Source: Gammaproteobacteria bacterium
GTDB lineage: Bacteria > Pseudomonadota > Gammaproteobacteria > Steroidobacterales > Steroidobacteraceae
DNA: 24,214 nt
Assembly (NCBI GenBank): GCA_005877965.1
Contig: VBNP01000016.1
Location: 1 to 24,214, forward strand
Reading direction: 5' to 3'
The notes under the pieces are model-generated. The model was given only the letters and a program-made list of their open reading frames with translations. It did not search any database and had not been told where the DNA came from. Positions 7,341-15,338 of this stretch are shown here, one piece after another. The first letter of the stretch is position 1. Each line of letters begins with the position of its first letter. Both the position numbers and the translations under genes were made by a program.

Positions 7341-8267
7341 ATGTTTGACCTGCAGGGTCACCGCGGCGCACGGGGTCTATGGCCCGAAAACACCCTCGCG
7401 GGGTTTGCCCGTACGATGGAGCTCGGCGTGTCCGCCCTGGAGCTCGATTGCGCGGTAACCCGTGATGCCGTGGTGGTCGTCAGTCACGATCCGGAACTCA
7501 ATCCCGACTGCACGCGCGACGCGCGTGGACGATTTCTGGCGACTGCGGGTCCGCCGATCTTCACGCTGACCTATGCGCAGCTGCAGTCCTACGATGTGGG
7601 CCGGCTGCGGCCTGGGAGTGCCTACGCGGCACGGTTCCCGCAGCAGCAGCCCGTGGACGGCGAGCGCATACCGCGTCTGGCGGATGTGCTGACTCTGGTG
7701 CGCACGCGCGGCCGCGGTCGGGTGCGCGTCGCCGTCGAGGTCAAGACGTTCCCGGAGCAACCGGAGCTGACGCCTGCCCCGGAGCCGTTCGTGCAGGCGG
7801 TGCGGCTGGATATGGAGCGCACCGGCACCGCGTCGCTGGTCGCGATCCTGGCGTTTGACTGGCGAGTGTTGAGCGCCGCGCAGCGGCAGATGCCGCAGGT
7901 CGCGAGGGCGGCCCTGACCGAGCAACAGCCCGGCGAAGACACCGTGCGGATCGGCTCGCCACCGCCGTCGCCGTGGCTGGGCGGACTTGATCCTGAGCAC
8001 TTCGGCGGCTCGATCGTGCGCCTCGTCAAAGCCACCGGCGCCGGCACCTGGGGCCCGGACTATCTGGATCTCGATGCGCCACGCATCGAGCAGGCGCATG
8101 CTCAGGGGCTCCGGGTCGTTCCGTGGACCGTCAACGACCCGGCGGACATGGAGCGGCTGCTCGCCTTTAATGTGGACGGCATGATCACCGACCGGCCGGA
8201 TGTGCTACGCGCGCTCCTGGAGAAGAGGGGCATGGCGGTTGCGCCGCGGGTGCCCCGGGAGCACTGA
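7341..8267 (+). CDS. Glycerophosphodiester phosphodiesterase (UgpQ-like)
   Basis: GDPD-family TIM-barrel hydrolase, 308 residues. Family members split glycerophosphodiesters into glycerol-3-phosphate and an alcohol. Signature residues are present: His7 and Arg8 (GHRGARG), Glu16-Asn17-Thr18 (PENT), metal ligands Glu34 and Asp36 (LELD), and His49 (SHDP). The C-terminal strand TVND and a GMITDRPD block complete the barrel. There is no signal peptide, so it acts in the cytoplasm on imported substrate. ATG at 7341 gives the normal N-terminus, although no strong ribosome binding site is visible. The stop overlaps the start of the amidotransferase gene by one base (TGATG). It is divergent from the ABC importer, which could supply its substrate. 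A phosphonate ester substrate is possible but unproven. Confidence 0.87.
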   Translation: MFDLQGHRGARGLWPENTLAGFARTMELGVSALELDCAVTRDAVVVVSHDPELNPDCTRDARGRFLATAGPPIFTLTYAQLQSYDVGRLRPGSAYAARFPQQQPVDGERIPRLADVLTLVRTRGRGRVRVAVEVKTFPEQPELTPAPEPFVQAVRLDMERTGTASLVAILAFDWRVLSAAQRQMPQVARAALTEQQPGEDTVRIGSPPPSPWLGGLDPEHFGGSIVRLVKATGAGTWGPDYLDLDAPRIEQAHAQGLRVVPWTVNDPADMERLLAFNVDGMITDRPDVLRALLEKRGMAVAPRVPREH

Positions 8268-9154
8268 TGGGCCAACCGAGCATCCTGGTGATTGACGGGA
8301 ACCGGGCGGCGACACGCGAGCAACAGGTCGCCGCTGGCGGCCAGCCCTCCGGTGAAGGCTACGCGCAGGTGTTGAAGAGCCTGGCAGCCGTCAGCTGCGA
8401 CATCGTGCGGCCGGCGGACGGCGAGGTGCGCTTCGCTGCCGGCGGCGGCCTCGCGGGCTACGACGGCGTGGCGATCACCGGTTCGGCGCTGAACGTCTAC
8501 GAGGGCGGCGCACACATTGAACGGCAGATCGAGCTCGCGCGGGCGACGTTTGCCGCCGGTGTGCCGTTCTTCGGCAGCTGCTGGGGGCTGCAGGTGGCAG
8601 TGAGCGCGGCGGGCGGTTGCGTGCGCCGCAATCCGCTGGGGCGGGAGTTCGGATTCGCGCGCCGCATCGAGCTTGAGGACGCGGGGCGTCGCCACGGGAT
8701 GTTCAGGGGCAAGCCGCCGGTGTTCGAGGCGATCACCGTGCACCGCGATGATATCGAGCAGCTGCCCGCGGGCGCGGTGGTTCTGGCAAGTAACGACATG
8801 GGGCTGCAGGCCATCGAGTTGCGGCACGGCGCCGGCACCTTCTGGGGCGTGCAGTACCACCCCGAATACAGCTTCGCCGAGATTGCGGCAACCGCGCTGC
8901 GCTACGGCGCCGCGCTGATCGAAGAGGGTCTGTTCGCCGATCGTGCGGAACTGGAAGTGTTTGTCAACGATCTGCGCACGCTCATGCGCGATCCTCGCGA
9001 CCCGCGCCTCACCTGGAAACACGGTCTGGGCGAGGGCCTGCAGCAGGACTCATGCAGGCTTGTGGAGCTGCGCAATTGGCTGGAGCTGCAGGTGTTGCCG
9101 TACGCACGGCAGCGTGAAGGCGCCGCCGCGCGGCGAGGCTTTGACGCCCCATGA
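8267..9154 (+). CDS. Class I glutamine amidotransferase-like protein
   Basis: A single-domain class I GATase, 295 residues. The nucleophile elbow FGSCWGLQ places Cys105, and QYHPEYS gives His198 and Glu200, completing the Cys-His-Glu triad. The fold resembles the amidotransferase half of GMP synthase, but there is no synthase domain. About 80 extra C-terminal residues follow the triad and end in basic sequence. Such stand-alone GATases hydrolyse glutamine for a partner or cleave gamma-glutamyl amides; which one applies here is unknown. It overlaps the gene before it by one base and the phosphatase after it by four bases, so the three proteins are probably made in fixed proportion. Confidence 0.8.
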   Translation: MGQPSILVIDGNRAATREQQVAAGGQPSGEGYAQVLKSLAAVSCDIVRPADGEVRFAAGGGLAGYDGVAITGSALNVYEGGAHIERQIELARATFAAGVPFFGSCWGLQVAVSAAGGCVRRNPLGREFGFARRIELEDAGRRHGMFRGKPPVFEAITVHRDDIEQLPAGAVVLASNDMGLQAIELRHGAGTFWGVQYHPEYSFAEIAATALRYGAALIEEGLFADRAELEVFVNDLRTLMRDPRDPRLTWKHGLGEGLQQDSCRLVELRNWLELQVLPYARQREGAAARRGFDAP

Positions 9155-9936
9155 GCTTCACTCAGCACCCGGACTTTCCCGCAGCCTTGGCACTGGCCGA
9201 GCAACTGGCGGATGCCGCGCGCGAGATTGCCCGGCGCTACTTCCGCACGCCGCTCGCCGTGGAGCGCAAGGACGACGGCAGTCCGGTCACCGTCGCGGAC
9301 CGCGAAATCGAGACGCGGATGCGCCGCATGATTCGCGCGGCCTTTCCCGGGCACGCCATTCGGGGCGAGGAGTTTGCCTCCGAGGGGAGCGGCGAGTTCA
9401 CCTGGGTGCTCGACCCGATCGACGGCACCAAGAGTTTCGTCACCGGGTATCCGCTGTTCGGATCGCTGATTGCGCTGTTGCAGGGTGGCCGCCCGGTGCT
9501 CGGCGTGATCGAGGCATCCGCGCTCGCCGAGCGCTGGGTGGGTTGTGAGGGTCGTCCCACGCTCTTCAACGGCAGGCAGGTGAGGACCAGCGCCTGCCGC
9601 GCGACCGAGCAGGCCGTCGTCTACACGACCACGGCGGAGACCTTCAACGCCGGGGAACGGCGGCGTTTCGAGGCGCTCAGCGCGCGCGCCGCGCTGCGTC
9701 GCTTTGGCGGGGATTGTTACCTCTACGGCATGCTCGCCGGCGGTTACTGCGACCTGGTCATCGAGGTGAAACTGAAACCCCACGACTTCATGGCGGCGAT
9801 TCCGGTCGTGGAGGGGGCCGGCGGCAGGATCAGCGATTGGCGCGGGGCGCCACTTGGCACGACTTCCGACGGGCGCGTGGTGGCGGCGGCCACCGAGGCG
9901 CTGTGGAGGCAGGCGATCGGCGAGTTGAGCGCATAA
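9151..9936 (+). CDS. Inositol-monophosphatase-family phosphatase (HisN-like)
   Basis: Mg2+-dependent phosphomonoesterase of the IMPase superfamily, 261 residues. Metal ligands are visible: Glu73 in RGEE, Asp88 and Asp91 in WVLDPIDGTKSF, and Asp212 in LKPHDFMA. The GDCYLYGMLAGGYCDLVIE tract resembles HisN-type histidinol-phosphatases more than canonical inositol monophosphatases. No other histidine gene is near, so its role here is probably removal of phosphate from a small ester made or imported by this locus; that is inference. ATG at 9151 overlaps the amidotransferase stop by four bases (ATGA). It ends only 7 bases from the convergent dehydrogenase gene. Confidence 0.85.
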   Translation: MSFTQHPDFPAALALAEQLADAAREIARRYFRTPLAVERKDDGSPVTVADREIETRMRRMIRAAFPGHAIRGEEFASEGSGEFTWVLDPIDGTKSFVTGYPLFGSLIALLQGGRPVLGVIEASALAERWVGCEGRPTLFNGRQVRTSACRATEQAVVYTTTAETFNAGERRRFEALSARAALRRFGGDCYLYGMLAGGYCDLVIEVKLKPHDFMAAIPVVEGAGGRISDWRGAPLGTTSDGRVVAAATEALWRQAIGELSA

Positions 9937-9943
9937 CTTCAGC

Positions 9944-11110
9944 TCAGCCAGCAAGGTTGAGATCGCCCTTGACCGCCGAGCGGAAAATACGGGCGTAGCC
10001 CGCCGCGTCCGTGGGGAGCGGATTGCCCCCCGCCGACGGATCGAGCGAGGCCTCATGCCCGATGGTATCCGGGTTGCTCAGCGGCACGCCGATCTCCGCG
10101 AGCGAGTGCGGAATATTCAGGCGCTTGCGAAAGCCGAGCACCCAGTCGAACACGGCGGCAAAGGGCTCACCGGGCAAGTTCAGCGTCCGGGCGATGACGG
10201 GCAGATGCGGCTCGATCGCCCGGCGGTTGTGCACGATGATGTAAGGCAGAACGACCGCATTGGTCAGGCCGTGATGCGTGTTGAAATGCGCTCCCACGGG
10301 GTGCGCGATGGCGTGCACGCCCCCGAGTCCCTTCTGAAACGCGGTCGCACCCATGCTGGCCGCGGCCAGCATGCGCGAGCGGGCCTCGAGGTCCTTGCCG
10401 TTTTCGCAGGCGCGCGGCAGATACACCTGGATCAGCCTCATACCCTCGAGCGCTATGCCGTCGGCCAGCGGGTGGAACCCCGGCGAACAGAACGCTTCGA
10501 AGCAGTGCACGAAGGCGTCCATACCGGTGGCCGCGGTGATCGCGGGCGGCAGGCCGACCGTGAGCTCCGGATCGCTGATCACCACGCCCGGCATCATCTG
10601 TGGGTGGAAGATGATTTTCTTCTGGTGGGTGGCCTCATTGACGACCACGCCTGCGCGGCCCACCTCCGAGCCGGTGCCGGCAGTGGTCGGAACGGCCACG
10701 ATCGGTGCGATGCCGCGCGCGTCGGCGCGTGTCCACCAGTCGCCCACGTCCTCGAAATCCCACAGCGGCCGCGTCTGCCCGGACATGAAGGCGATGACCT
10801 TGCCGGCATCCAGCGCCGAGCCGCCGCCGAAGGCGATCACGCCGTCGTGGCTGCCTTCGCGGTAGGCGGCGAGCCCGTCCTCGATGTTGGCGGCGACCGG
10901 ATTGCCGCGCACGCGCGCAAACAGGCCGCTTCCGGGCACGAGCGCGCGGGCGCGCCGCACCATCGGCGCATCACGCAGGCCCTCGTCCGTGACCAGCAGT
11001 GCCCGCTTGATACCGAGCCGCGCGCAGGCCGCCGGCAGCTCGGCGATGCGACCCGGGCCCGCCCACACGGTGGTGGGGTAGTTCCAATTCGCTTTCAGAA
11101 TTGCGCTCAC
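9944..11110 (-). CDS. Iron-containing (group III) alcohol dehydrogenase
   Basis: Metal-dependent alcohol dehydrogenase of the iron type, 388 residues. The nucleotide-binding segment is FGGGSALDAGKVIAF near residue 93, followed by VPTTAGTGSE. Metal ligands are supplied by the downstream histidine-rich parts: AFVHCFEAF and HAIAHPVGAHFNTHHGLTNAV. The family includes phosphonoacetaldehyde reductases (PhpC/FomC type) and the sulfoacetaldehyde reductase SarD. In this operon it could therefore oxidise 2-hydroxyethylphosphonate or isethionate to the matching aldehyde; this is inferred from context, not seen in the sequence. GTG at 11110 overlaps the aldehyde dehydrogenase stop by four bases. Last gene of the long operon. 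Confidence 0.87.
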   Translation of the reverse strand: MSAILKANWNYPTTVWAGPGRIAELPAACARLGIKRALLVTDEGLRDAPMVRRARALVPGSGLFARVRGNPVAANIEDGLAAYREGSHDGVIAFGGGSALDAGKVIAFMSGQTRPLWDFEDVGDWWTRADARGIAPIVAVPTTAGTGSEVGRAGVVVNEATHQKKIIFHPQMMPGVVISDPELTVGLPPAITAATGMDAFVHCFEAFCSPGFHPLADGIALEGMRLIQVYLPRACENGKDLEARSRMLAAASMGATAFQKGLGGVHAIAHPVGAHFNTHHGLTNAVVLPYIIVHNRRAIEPHLPVIARTLNLPGEPFAAVFDWVLGFRKRLNIPHSLAEIGVPLSNPDTIGHEASLDPSAGGNPLPTDAAGYARIFRSAVKGDLNLAG

Positions 11111-12492
11111 GTGCTCACCCGCAGGTGGAATGATTTGGGCCGCGTCAGGTGCTGGTATCCGACTACCGAGAGCGTACAGCCACGGCCTGAATTCTTGACG
11201 CCAACCCAGGCGAGGGCCGGGTCCAGATAGTCGCAGCGATTCATGAACCAGGTGCCGGTCTGCACCTGCTCGCCCAGCGTGACCGCTGCGACCTCATCGC
11301 GCGTCCACACCGCCGCGGTGAGTCCGAAGGGGCTGTCGTTCATCTGCGCCACGGCTTCGGCGTCCGAGCGCACTTTCATGACGCCGGCGACCGGTCCGAA
11401 GATCTCCTCACGCATGACCGAGGAACCGCCCGGGGCGTCCAGGAGCAACTGCGGTGCCAGATAGGGCGTACCGGCTTTGCTGTGGGGGAAGTCGCGCTCC
11501 TCGATCACCGGCCGTGCGCCAGCCTCGATCGCCGCGCGCACCTGCGCGCGTACTCCGTCTGCCGCTGCGGTGCGCACCACCGGGCCGAGCGTGGTCTCTC
11601 GGTCCAGCGGATCGCCGAGCCGGTACTGTTGAATGAGCTCAATGCAGCCGCGCGTGAAGCGATCATAGACGCTCTCGTGAACGTAGATACGCTGCAGCCC
11701 ACAGCAGGACTGACCGGAGTTGAAGTAGGCGCCGTCCACGATGTTCTCTATGGCGTGTGGCAGATCGGCATCGTGACGCACATAGACGGGGTCGCAGCCG
11801 CCGAGCTCCAGCCCCACGCCGATGAAACGCTCGGCAGCGACGCGTTGCACGGCCCGGCCCCCGGCCACTGAACCGGTGAAGGCCACGAAGTCGATGCGCG
11901 GATCGCGGATGACTCGCTCAGTGTCGGCGTGCCCAAGGTGCAGCACCTGGAAGAGGCCGGACGGCAGCCCCGCGGCGGCGAAGCACTCGGCGAATGCTTC
12001 CGCGCACAGCGGCGTCTGTGCCGAGTGCTTCAGCACCACGGCGTTGCCGGCCATCAGCGCCGGCACCACGCTGTTCACGGCGATCAGGTACGGATAGTTC
12101 CAGGCGGCCACGCTAAACACGACGCCGAGCGGCTCGCGCCGTACGAAGCGCCGAAAGCCCGACTTCGGTCCCGGATCCATATCGGCGAGCGCCGTGGGGG
12201 CGACCCCCGCCATGTAGCGGGCGCGCTCGAGCGTGCCGCGCACCTCACTCGGAGCGAAACGTATCGGCCGTCCCATCTGCCAGCTGAGCCCGGTGGCGAT
12301 CGCTGCGCCGCGCCGTTCGAATTCGCCGCAGAAGCGCCCGATGATGGCCGCTCGCTCGGCAATCGGCGCTTCGCGCCACTGCGGCTGCGCCGCACGCGCG
12401 CGCTGCAGGGTCTGCCCGATCTGCGCGGCGGTAGCGGCGCTGCGTTCCGCGTACACCCTGCCGTCGACCGGAGAGACGCAACTGAGGCTCAT
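11107..12492 (-). CDS. NAD(P)-dependent aldehyde dehydrogenase
   Basis: ALDH-superfamily enzyme, 461 residues, oxidising an aldehyde to the acid. Catalytic Cys263 sits in NSGQSCCG, the general base Glu229 in LELGG, and Asn132 in WNYPY. The C-terminal part carries EEIFGPV and GVKNSGRG as expected. It is intact, unlike phnY in the same operon, and is only distantly similar to PhnY, so it could be a semialdehyde, sulfoacetaldehyde or phosphonoacetaldehyde dehydrogenase. The start is ATG 12492, with AAGGAG about 11 bases upstream. It follows the transporter after a 65-base gap, the largest in the operon, and overlaps the alcohol dehydrogenase by four bases. Confidence 0.87.
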   Translation of the reverse strand: MSLSCVSPVDGRVYAERSAATAAQIGQTLQRARAAQPQWREAPIAERAAIIGRFCGEFERRGAAIATGLSWQMGRPIRFAPSEVRGTLERARYMAGVAPTALADMDPGPKSGFRRFVRREPLGVVFSVAAWNYPYLIAVNSVVPALMAGNAVVLKHSAQTPLCAEAFAECFAAAGLPSGLFQVLHLGHADTERVIRDPRIDFVAFTGSVAGGRAVQRVAAERFIGVGLELGGCDPVYVRHDADLPHAIENIVDGAYFNSGQSCCGLQRIYVHESVYDRFTRGCIELIQQYRLGDPLDRETTLGPVVRTAAADGVRAQVRAAIEAGARPVIEERDFPHSKAGTPYLAPQLLLDAPGGSSVMREEIFGPVAGVMKVRSDAEAVAQMNDSPFGLTAAVWTRDEVAAVTLGEQVQTGTWFMNRCDYLDPALAWVGVKNSGRGCTLSVVGYQHLTRPKSFHLRVST

Positions 12493-12557
12493 ATGATCTC
12501 GAACTCCTTGAGCGGGTCAGCCGCTCTTGCATTGTGGCCGTGGTAGCGAGTGCAACG

Positions 12558-13898
12558 CTACTGCGGCGGCGGCACCCCGGCGCGCGCATTCAGCACGTAC
12601 AGGTAGCCGGCGCCGAGTGCGGCGAGCGCACTGACACCGGCGAGAGTGATGAACACGCCTCCCCAGCCAAACGCGACCGCGAGTCTCGCCATGACGGTGC
12701 CGGCGAGAATGCCGCCCATATAGCCGGTGCCATCGACCAGGCCGGAGGCCGCGGCGCCCGCCTGCTTGCCGCCGAAATCGAGGGCGAAGGCACCCGGCAG
12801 GAAGGCGTAAGGTCCGAGCAGGCAGAACGCCACGAGCCCGATCACCGCCACCGGCAGCACCACCCCGGCCGAGCCCGGCCGCAGCGAGGTGAGGATCAGG
12901 AGCGCCACGGCGGTTGCGGTGAGACCCAGCACCAACAGCAGCGAGCGGGCATTCGGTCCCAGACGGTCACTGGCCCAGCCGGCGAGCAGGACCGAGACCG
13001 CTCCGACCCCGGGGAAGATCGCCGACAAGCCGGCCGAGTGACTCACGCTGTAGCCGAGGAAGTCGCGCAGATACACCGGCGTCCAGGTATTGAAGGTCTC
13101 GCGCACCATGGTGGCGGCGAAACTCAACAGACAAACCACCAGGAAGGCGCGGCTGCGCAACAGCGGCAGCACCAGTGCCAGGAAATTCGTCGGGCCCGAT
13201 TGTGCTCCGCAGAACACGTTGCGCGGGTTGGCCACCGCTTCCGGGTGACCCTCGTCGGTGCGCGACTCGCGCATGAACAGCAGGTTGGCGAGAAACATCA
13301 GGCCCGCCACGCTGGCCCCGAACACGAACAGCGCGCGCCAGCCGACCCCGTGCTCGAGCAGCAACCCCATGCTCTGGCGCGCGGCTGCGTCGCCGAGCAG
13401 ATAGCTGCAGGTAAGGATCGCGGCCACCGTGCCGTAGCGGGAATAGTGGAACCACTTGGAGGAGACCTTGATCAGTGCCGACCAACCGATCGACTGCGTC
13501 AGTCGGTTACCGACCCACGCGAGGGTGAACATCGGCAGCGCGGAGCTGGAGGCGAACAGCAGCGTAAAGGCCGCGGCGCCGCCGGTGGCGATGAGCAGGT
13601 TGCGCTTGCCGCCCCAATAGTCCCCGAGGCCGGTGAGAAACCATTTGCCCAACGCATAGGCGAGCACGCCCCAGGAGGCCATCGAGCCGATGCTGACCAT
13701 GGCGTCGGCGTGACTGATGCCGCGTCGCGCGAGCTCATCGAGCAGCAGCGGCGTCGCGACCGACAGGTTCGAGCGGCAGAAGTAACAGGATGCGTAGCCC
13801 AGGAACAGGAGCAGCAGTATGCGGCACTGCGCGAAGCGCAGCGCGCGCGTGCTGGGCGTGGCGGTCCCGGCCGCGGTCGCCGCGATTACGGTAGCCAC
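12558..13898 (-). CDS. MFS transporter of the GlpT/organophosphate:phosphate antiporter family
   Basis: Twelve-helix major facilitator, about 446 residues. The first helix GYASCYFCRSNLS carries Arg42, and MVRETFNTWTPVYL carries Arg266. They match the two arginines that bind the phosphate group in E. coli GlpT (Arg45, Arg269). This fits import of an organophosphate or phosphonate in exchange for phosphate, and PhnA in the same operon releases phosphate. I chose GTG at 13898, which overlaps the phnY stop by 13 bases; the open frame further upstream is a shadow of phnY. A short hairpin spans its stop codon. Substrate is inferred: 2-aminoethylphosphonate, phosphonoacetate or glycerol esters are candidates. 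Confidence 0.83.
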   Translation of the reverse strand: MATVIAATAAGTATPSTRALRFAQCRILLLLFLGYASCYFCRSNLSVATPLLLDELARRGISHADAMVSIGSMASWGVLAYALGKWFLTGLGDYWGGKRNLLIATGGAAAFTLLFASSSALPMFTLAWVGNRLTQSIGWSALIKVSSKWFHYSRYGTVAAILTCSYLLGDAAARQSMGLLLEHGVGWRALFVFGASVAGLMFLANLLFMRESRTDEGHPEAVANPRNVFCGAQSGPTNFLALVLPLLRSRAFLVVCLLSFAATMVRETFNTWTPVYLRDFLGYSVSHSAGLSAIFPGVGAVSVLLAGWASDRLGPNARSLLLVLGLTATAVALLILTSLRPGSAGVVLPVAVIGLVAFCLLGPYAFLPGAFALDFGGKQAGAAASGLVDGTGYMGGILAGTVMARLAVAFGWGGVFITLAGVSALAALGAGYLYVLNARAGVPPPQ

Positions 13899-15338
13899 GG
13901 CAGCGAGTAGGTCTTGACGTTGGTGAAGCTCCTGATGGCTTCCTGCACGCCTTCCTTGTACCCGAGGCCCGAGTCCTTGATCCCGCCGAACGGCGTGAGC
14001 TCCAGGCGGTAGCCGGGGACCTCGCGCACGTTCACGCTGCCGACGTTCAGCTCCGACACGAAACGCGTGATGTAGTCCAGGCGGTTGGTGCACACCGCTG
14101 AGGACAGGCCGTAGGCGGTGCAGTTCGCGACGCGGATCGCATCATCAATCGTCTGGAAGCGCATGACGGGTGACACCGGCCCGAAGGTCTCCTGCTTCAC
14201 GATCGAGCACCGTGGGGGAGTAGAGTGCGCCGGCGCGGATGTTGCCGTACAGGAGCCGGGCACCGTGCGCGACGGCGTCGTGCACCTTGTCCTCGAACGA
14301 GCGCGCCGCCGCCTCATCGATGACGGTGCCCATGTCGGTCGCTGGATCCATCGGGTCGCCATACTTGATGGCGCGGGTCTTCTCGAGCAGCAGCTCGATG
14401 AAGCGCTCGGCCACGGAGTCCTGAACCAGCATGCGCTTGATGGCGGTGCAACGCTGGCCGGAGTTCTTGTACGAGCCGGTGGCGGCCAGCGTGGCCGCCT
14501 CCTCGAGGTCCGCGTCTTCCATGACGATGAGCGGATCGTTGCCGCCGAGCTCCAGCACCTGGCGCTTGTAAACGGCCTTGGCGGCGATGTACTTGCCGAC
14601 CGCCACGCCGCCGGTGAACGTGATCAGATCCACATCCGCGTGCGTCAGCAGCTCATCGGCGATCTCCTTGGGGTCGCCGGTGAGCACGCTGAGCATCTCC
14701 GGCGGCAGGCCGGCCTCGTAGAGAATGTCGGCGAGCAGCAGTGCGCTGAGCGGAGTCTTCTCCGAGGGCTTGAGTACCATCCTGTTGTTGCTGGCGATGC
14801 TGGGAGCGACCTTGTGCGCGACCTGGTTCAGCGGATGGTTGAACGGCGTAATCGCGGCAATCACCCCCAGCAGCGGCTCGCGCAGGGTGTAGACCTTGCG
14901 GCGCTTGCCGTGCGCGGTGAGGTCGCAGGAGAAGACCTGCCCATCATCCTGCAGCGCGGCGTTGCCGGCGAAGATGAACACATCGCACGCGCGGCCCACC
15001 TCATAGATGGAGTCCTTCTTGCATAAACCGCTCTCGGCGGTGATGAGGTTGGCAATCTCCTCGGTGCGCGCGCGCAGCGCCTCGGCCGTCTGCTGGCAGA
15101 TCCGGTAGCGCTCGTAACGCGTCAGGCGCGGGCGGAATGCCTTGGCGATCCCGATCGCCCGGCGTACCTCGGCCATGGAAGCGCTCGCCACCGTGCCCAC
15201 GAGCGCGCGGGTGTAGGGATTGAACACTTCGCTGCTGCGCCCGCTAGCGACGCGGGCGCCGCCGATACGCAGGCTCTCACGCCGCACACCGTCGTCGTAC
15301 CTTATCTCGGGGGTTCGACCGGGGTTGTTATCGGGCAT
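13886..15338 (-). pseudogene. phnY: Phosphonoacetaldehyde dehydrogenase PhnY, frameshifted
   Basis: ALDH-superfamily enzyme that oxidises phosphonoacetaldehyde to phosphonoacetate with NAD+. The first 379 codons are intact and hold Asn167 (FNHPLN), Glu263 (LELGG) and catalytic Cys297 (NSGQRC). After SPTVLD at about 14202 the frame changes. The rest of the family sequence (IVKQETFGPVSPVMRF to the end, about 105 residues) continues in another frame to the TAA at 13886. As read, translation would stop at 14145 with a wrong 18-residue tail, losing the C-terminal part of the fold. Some six linker residues are also missing, which points to a deletion of about 20 bases rather than one stray base. 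The start ATG 15338 overlaps phnA by 11 bases. A sequencing or assembly error is possible. Confidence 0.85.

Noticed and set aside
9151..9936. Calling the phosphatase a histidine-biosynthesis gene (hisN)
   Set aside because: Sequence blocks resemble HisN, but there is no other his gene and the gene is coupled to a phosphodiesterase and an amidotransferase, so the substrate is left open.
12543..12561. Hairpin GTAGCG/CGCTAC across the MFS stop codon as a terminator
   Set aside because: The stem is only 6 bases, no T-run follows in the direction of transcription, and the downstream genes look co-transcribed.
12534..13910. A 458-codon open frame on the plus strand opposite the MFS transporter
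   Set aside because: The Gln/Arg/Gly/His-rich translation is the mirror of a GC-rich membrane-protein gene; no domain is recognisable.
14145..15338. Treating the two phnY halves as separate functional genes
   Set aside because: The downstream piece has no independent start signal and is only the C-terminal part of the ALDH fold, so it is one broken gene.
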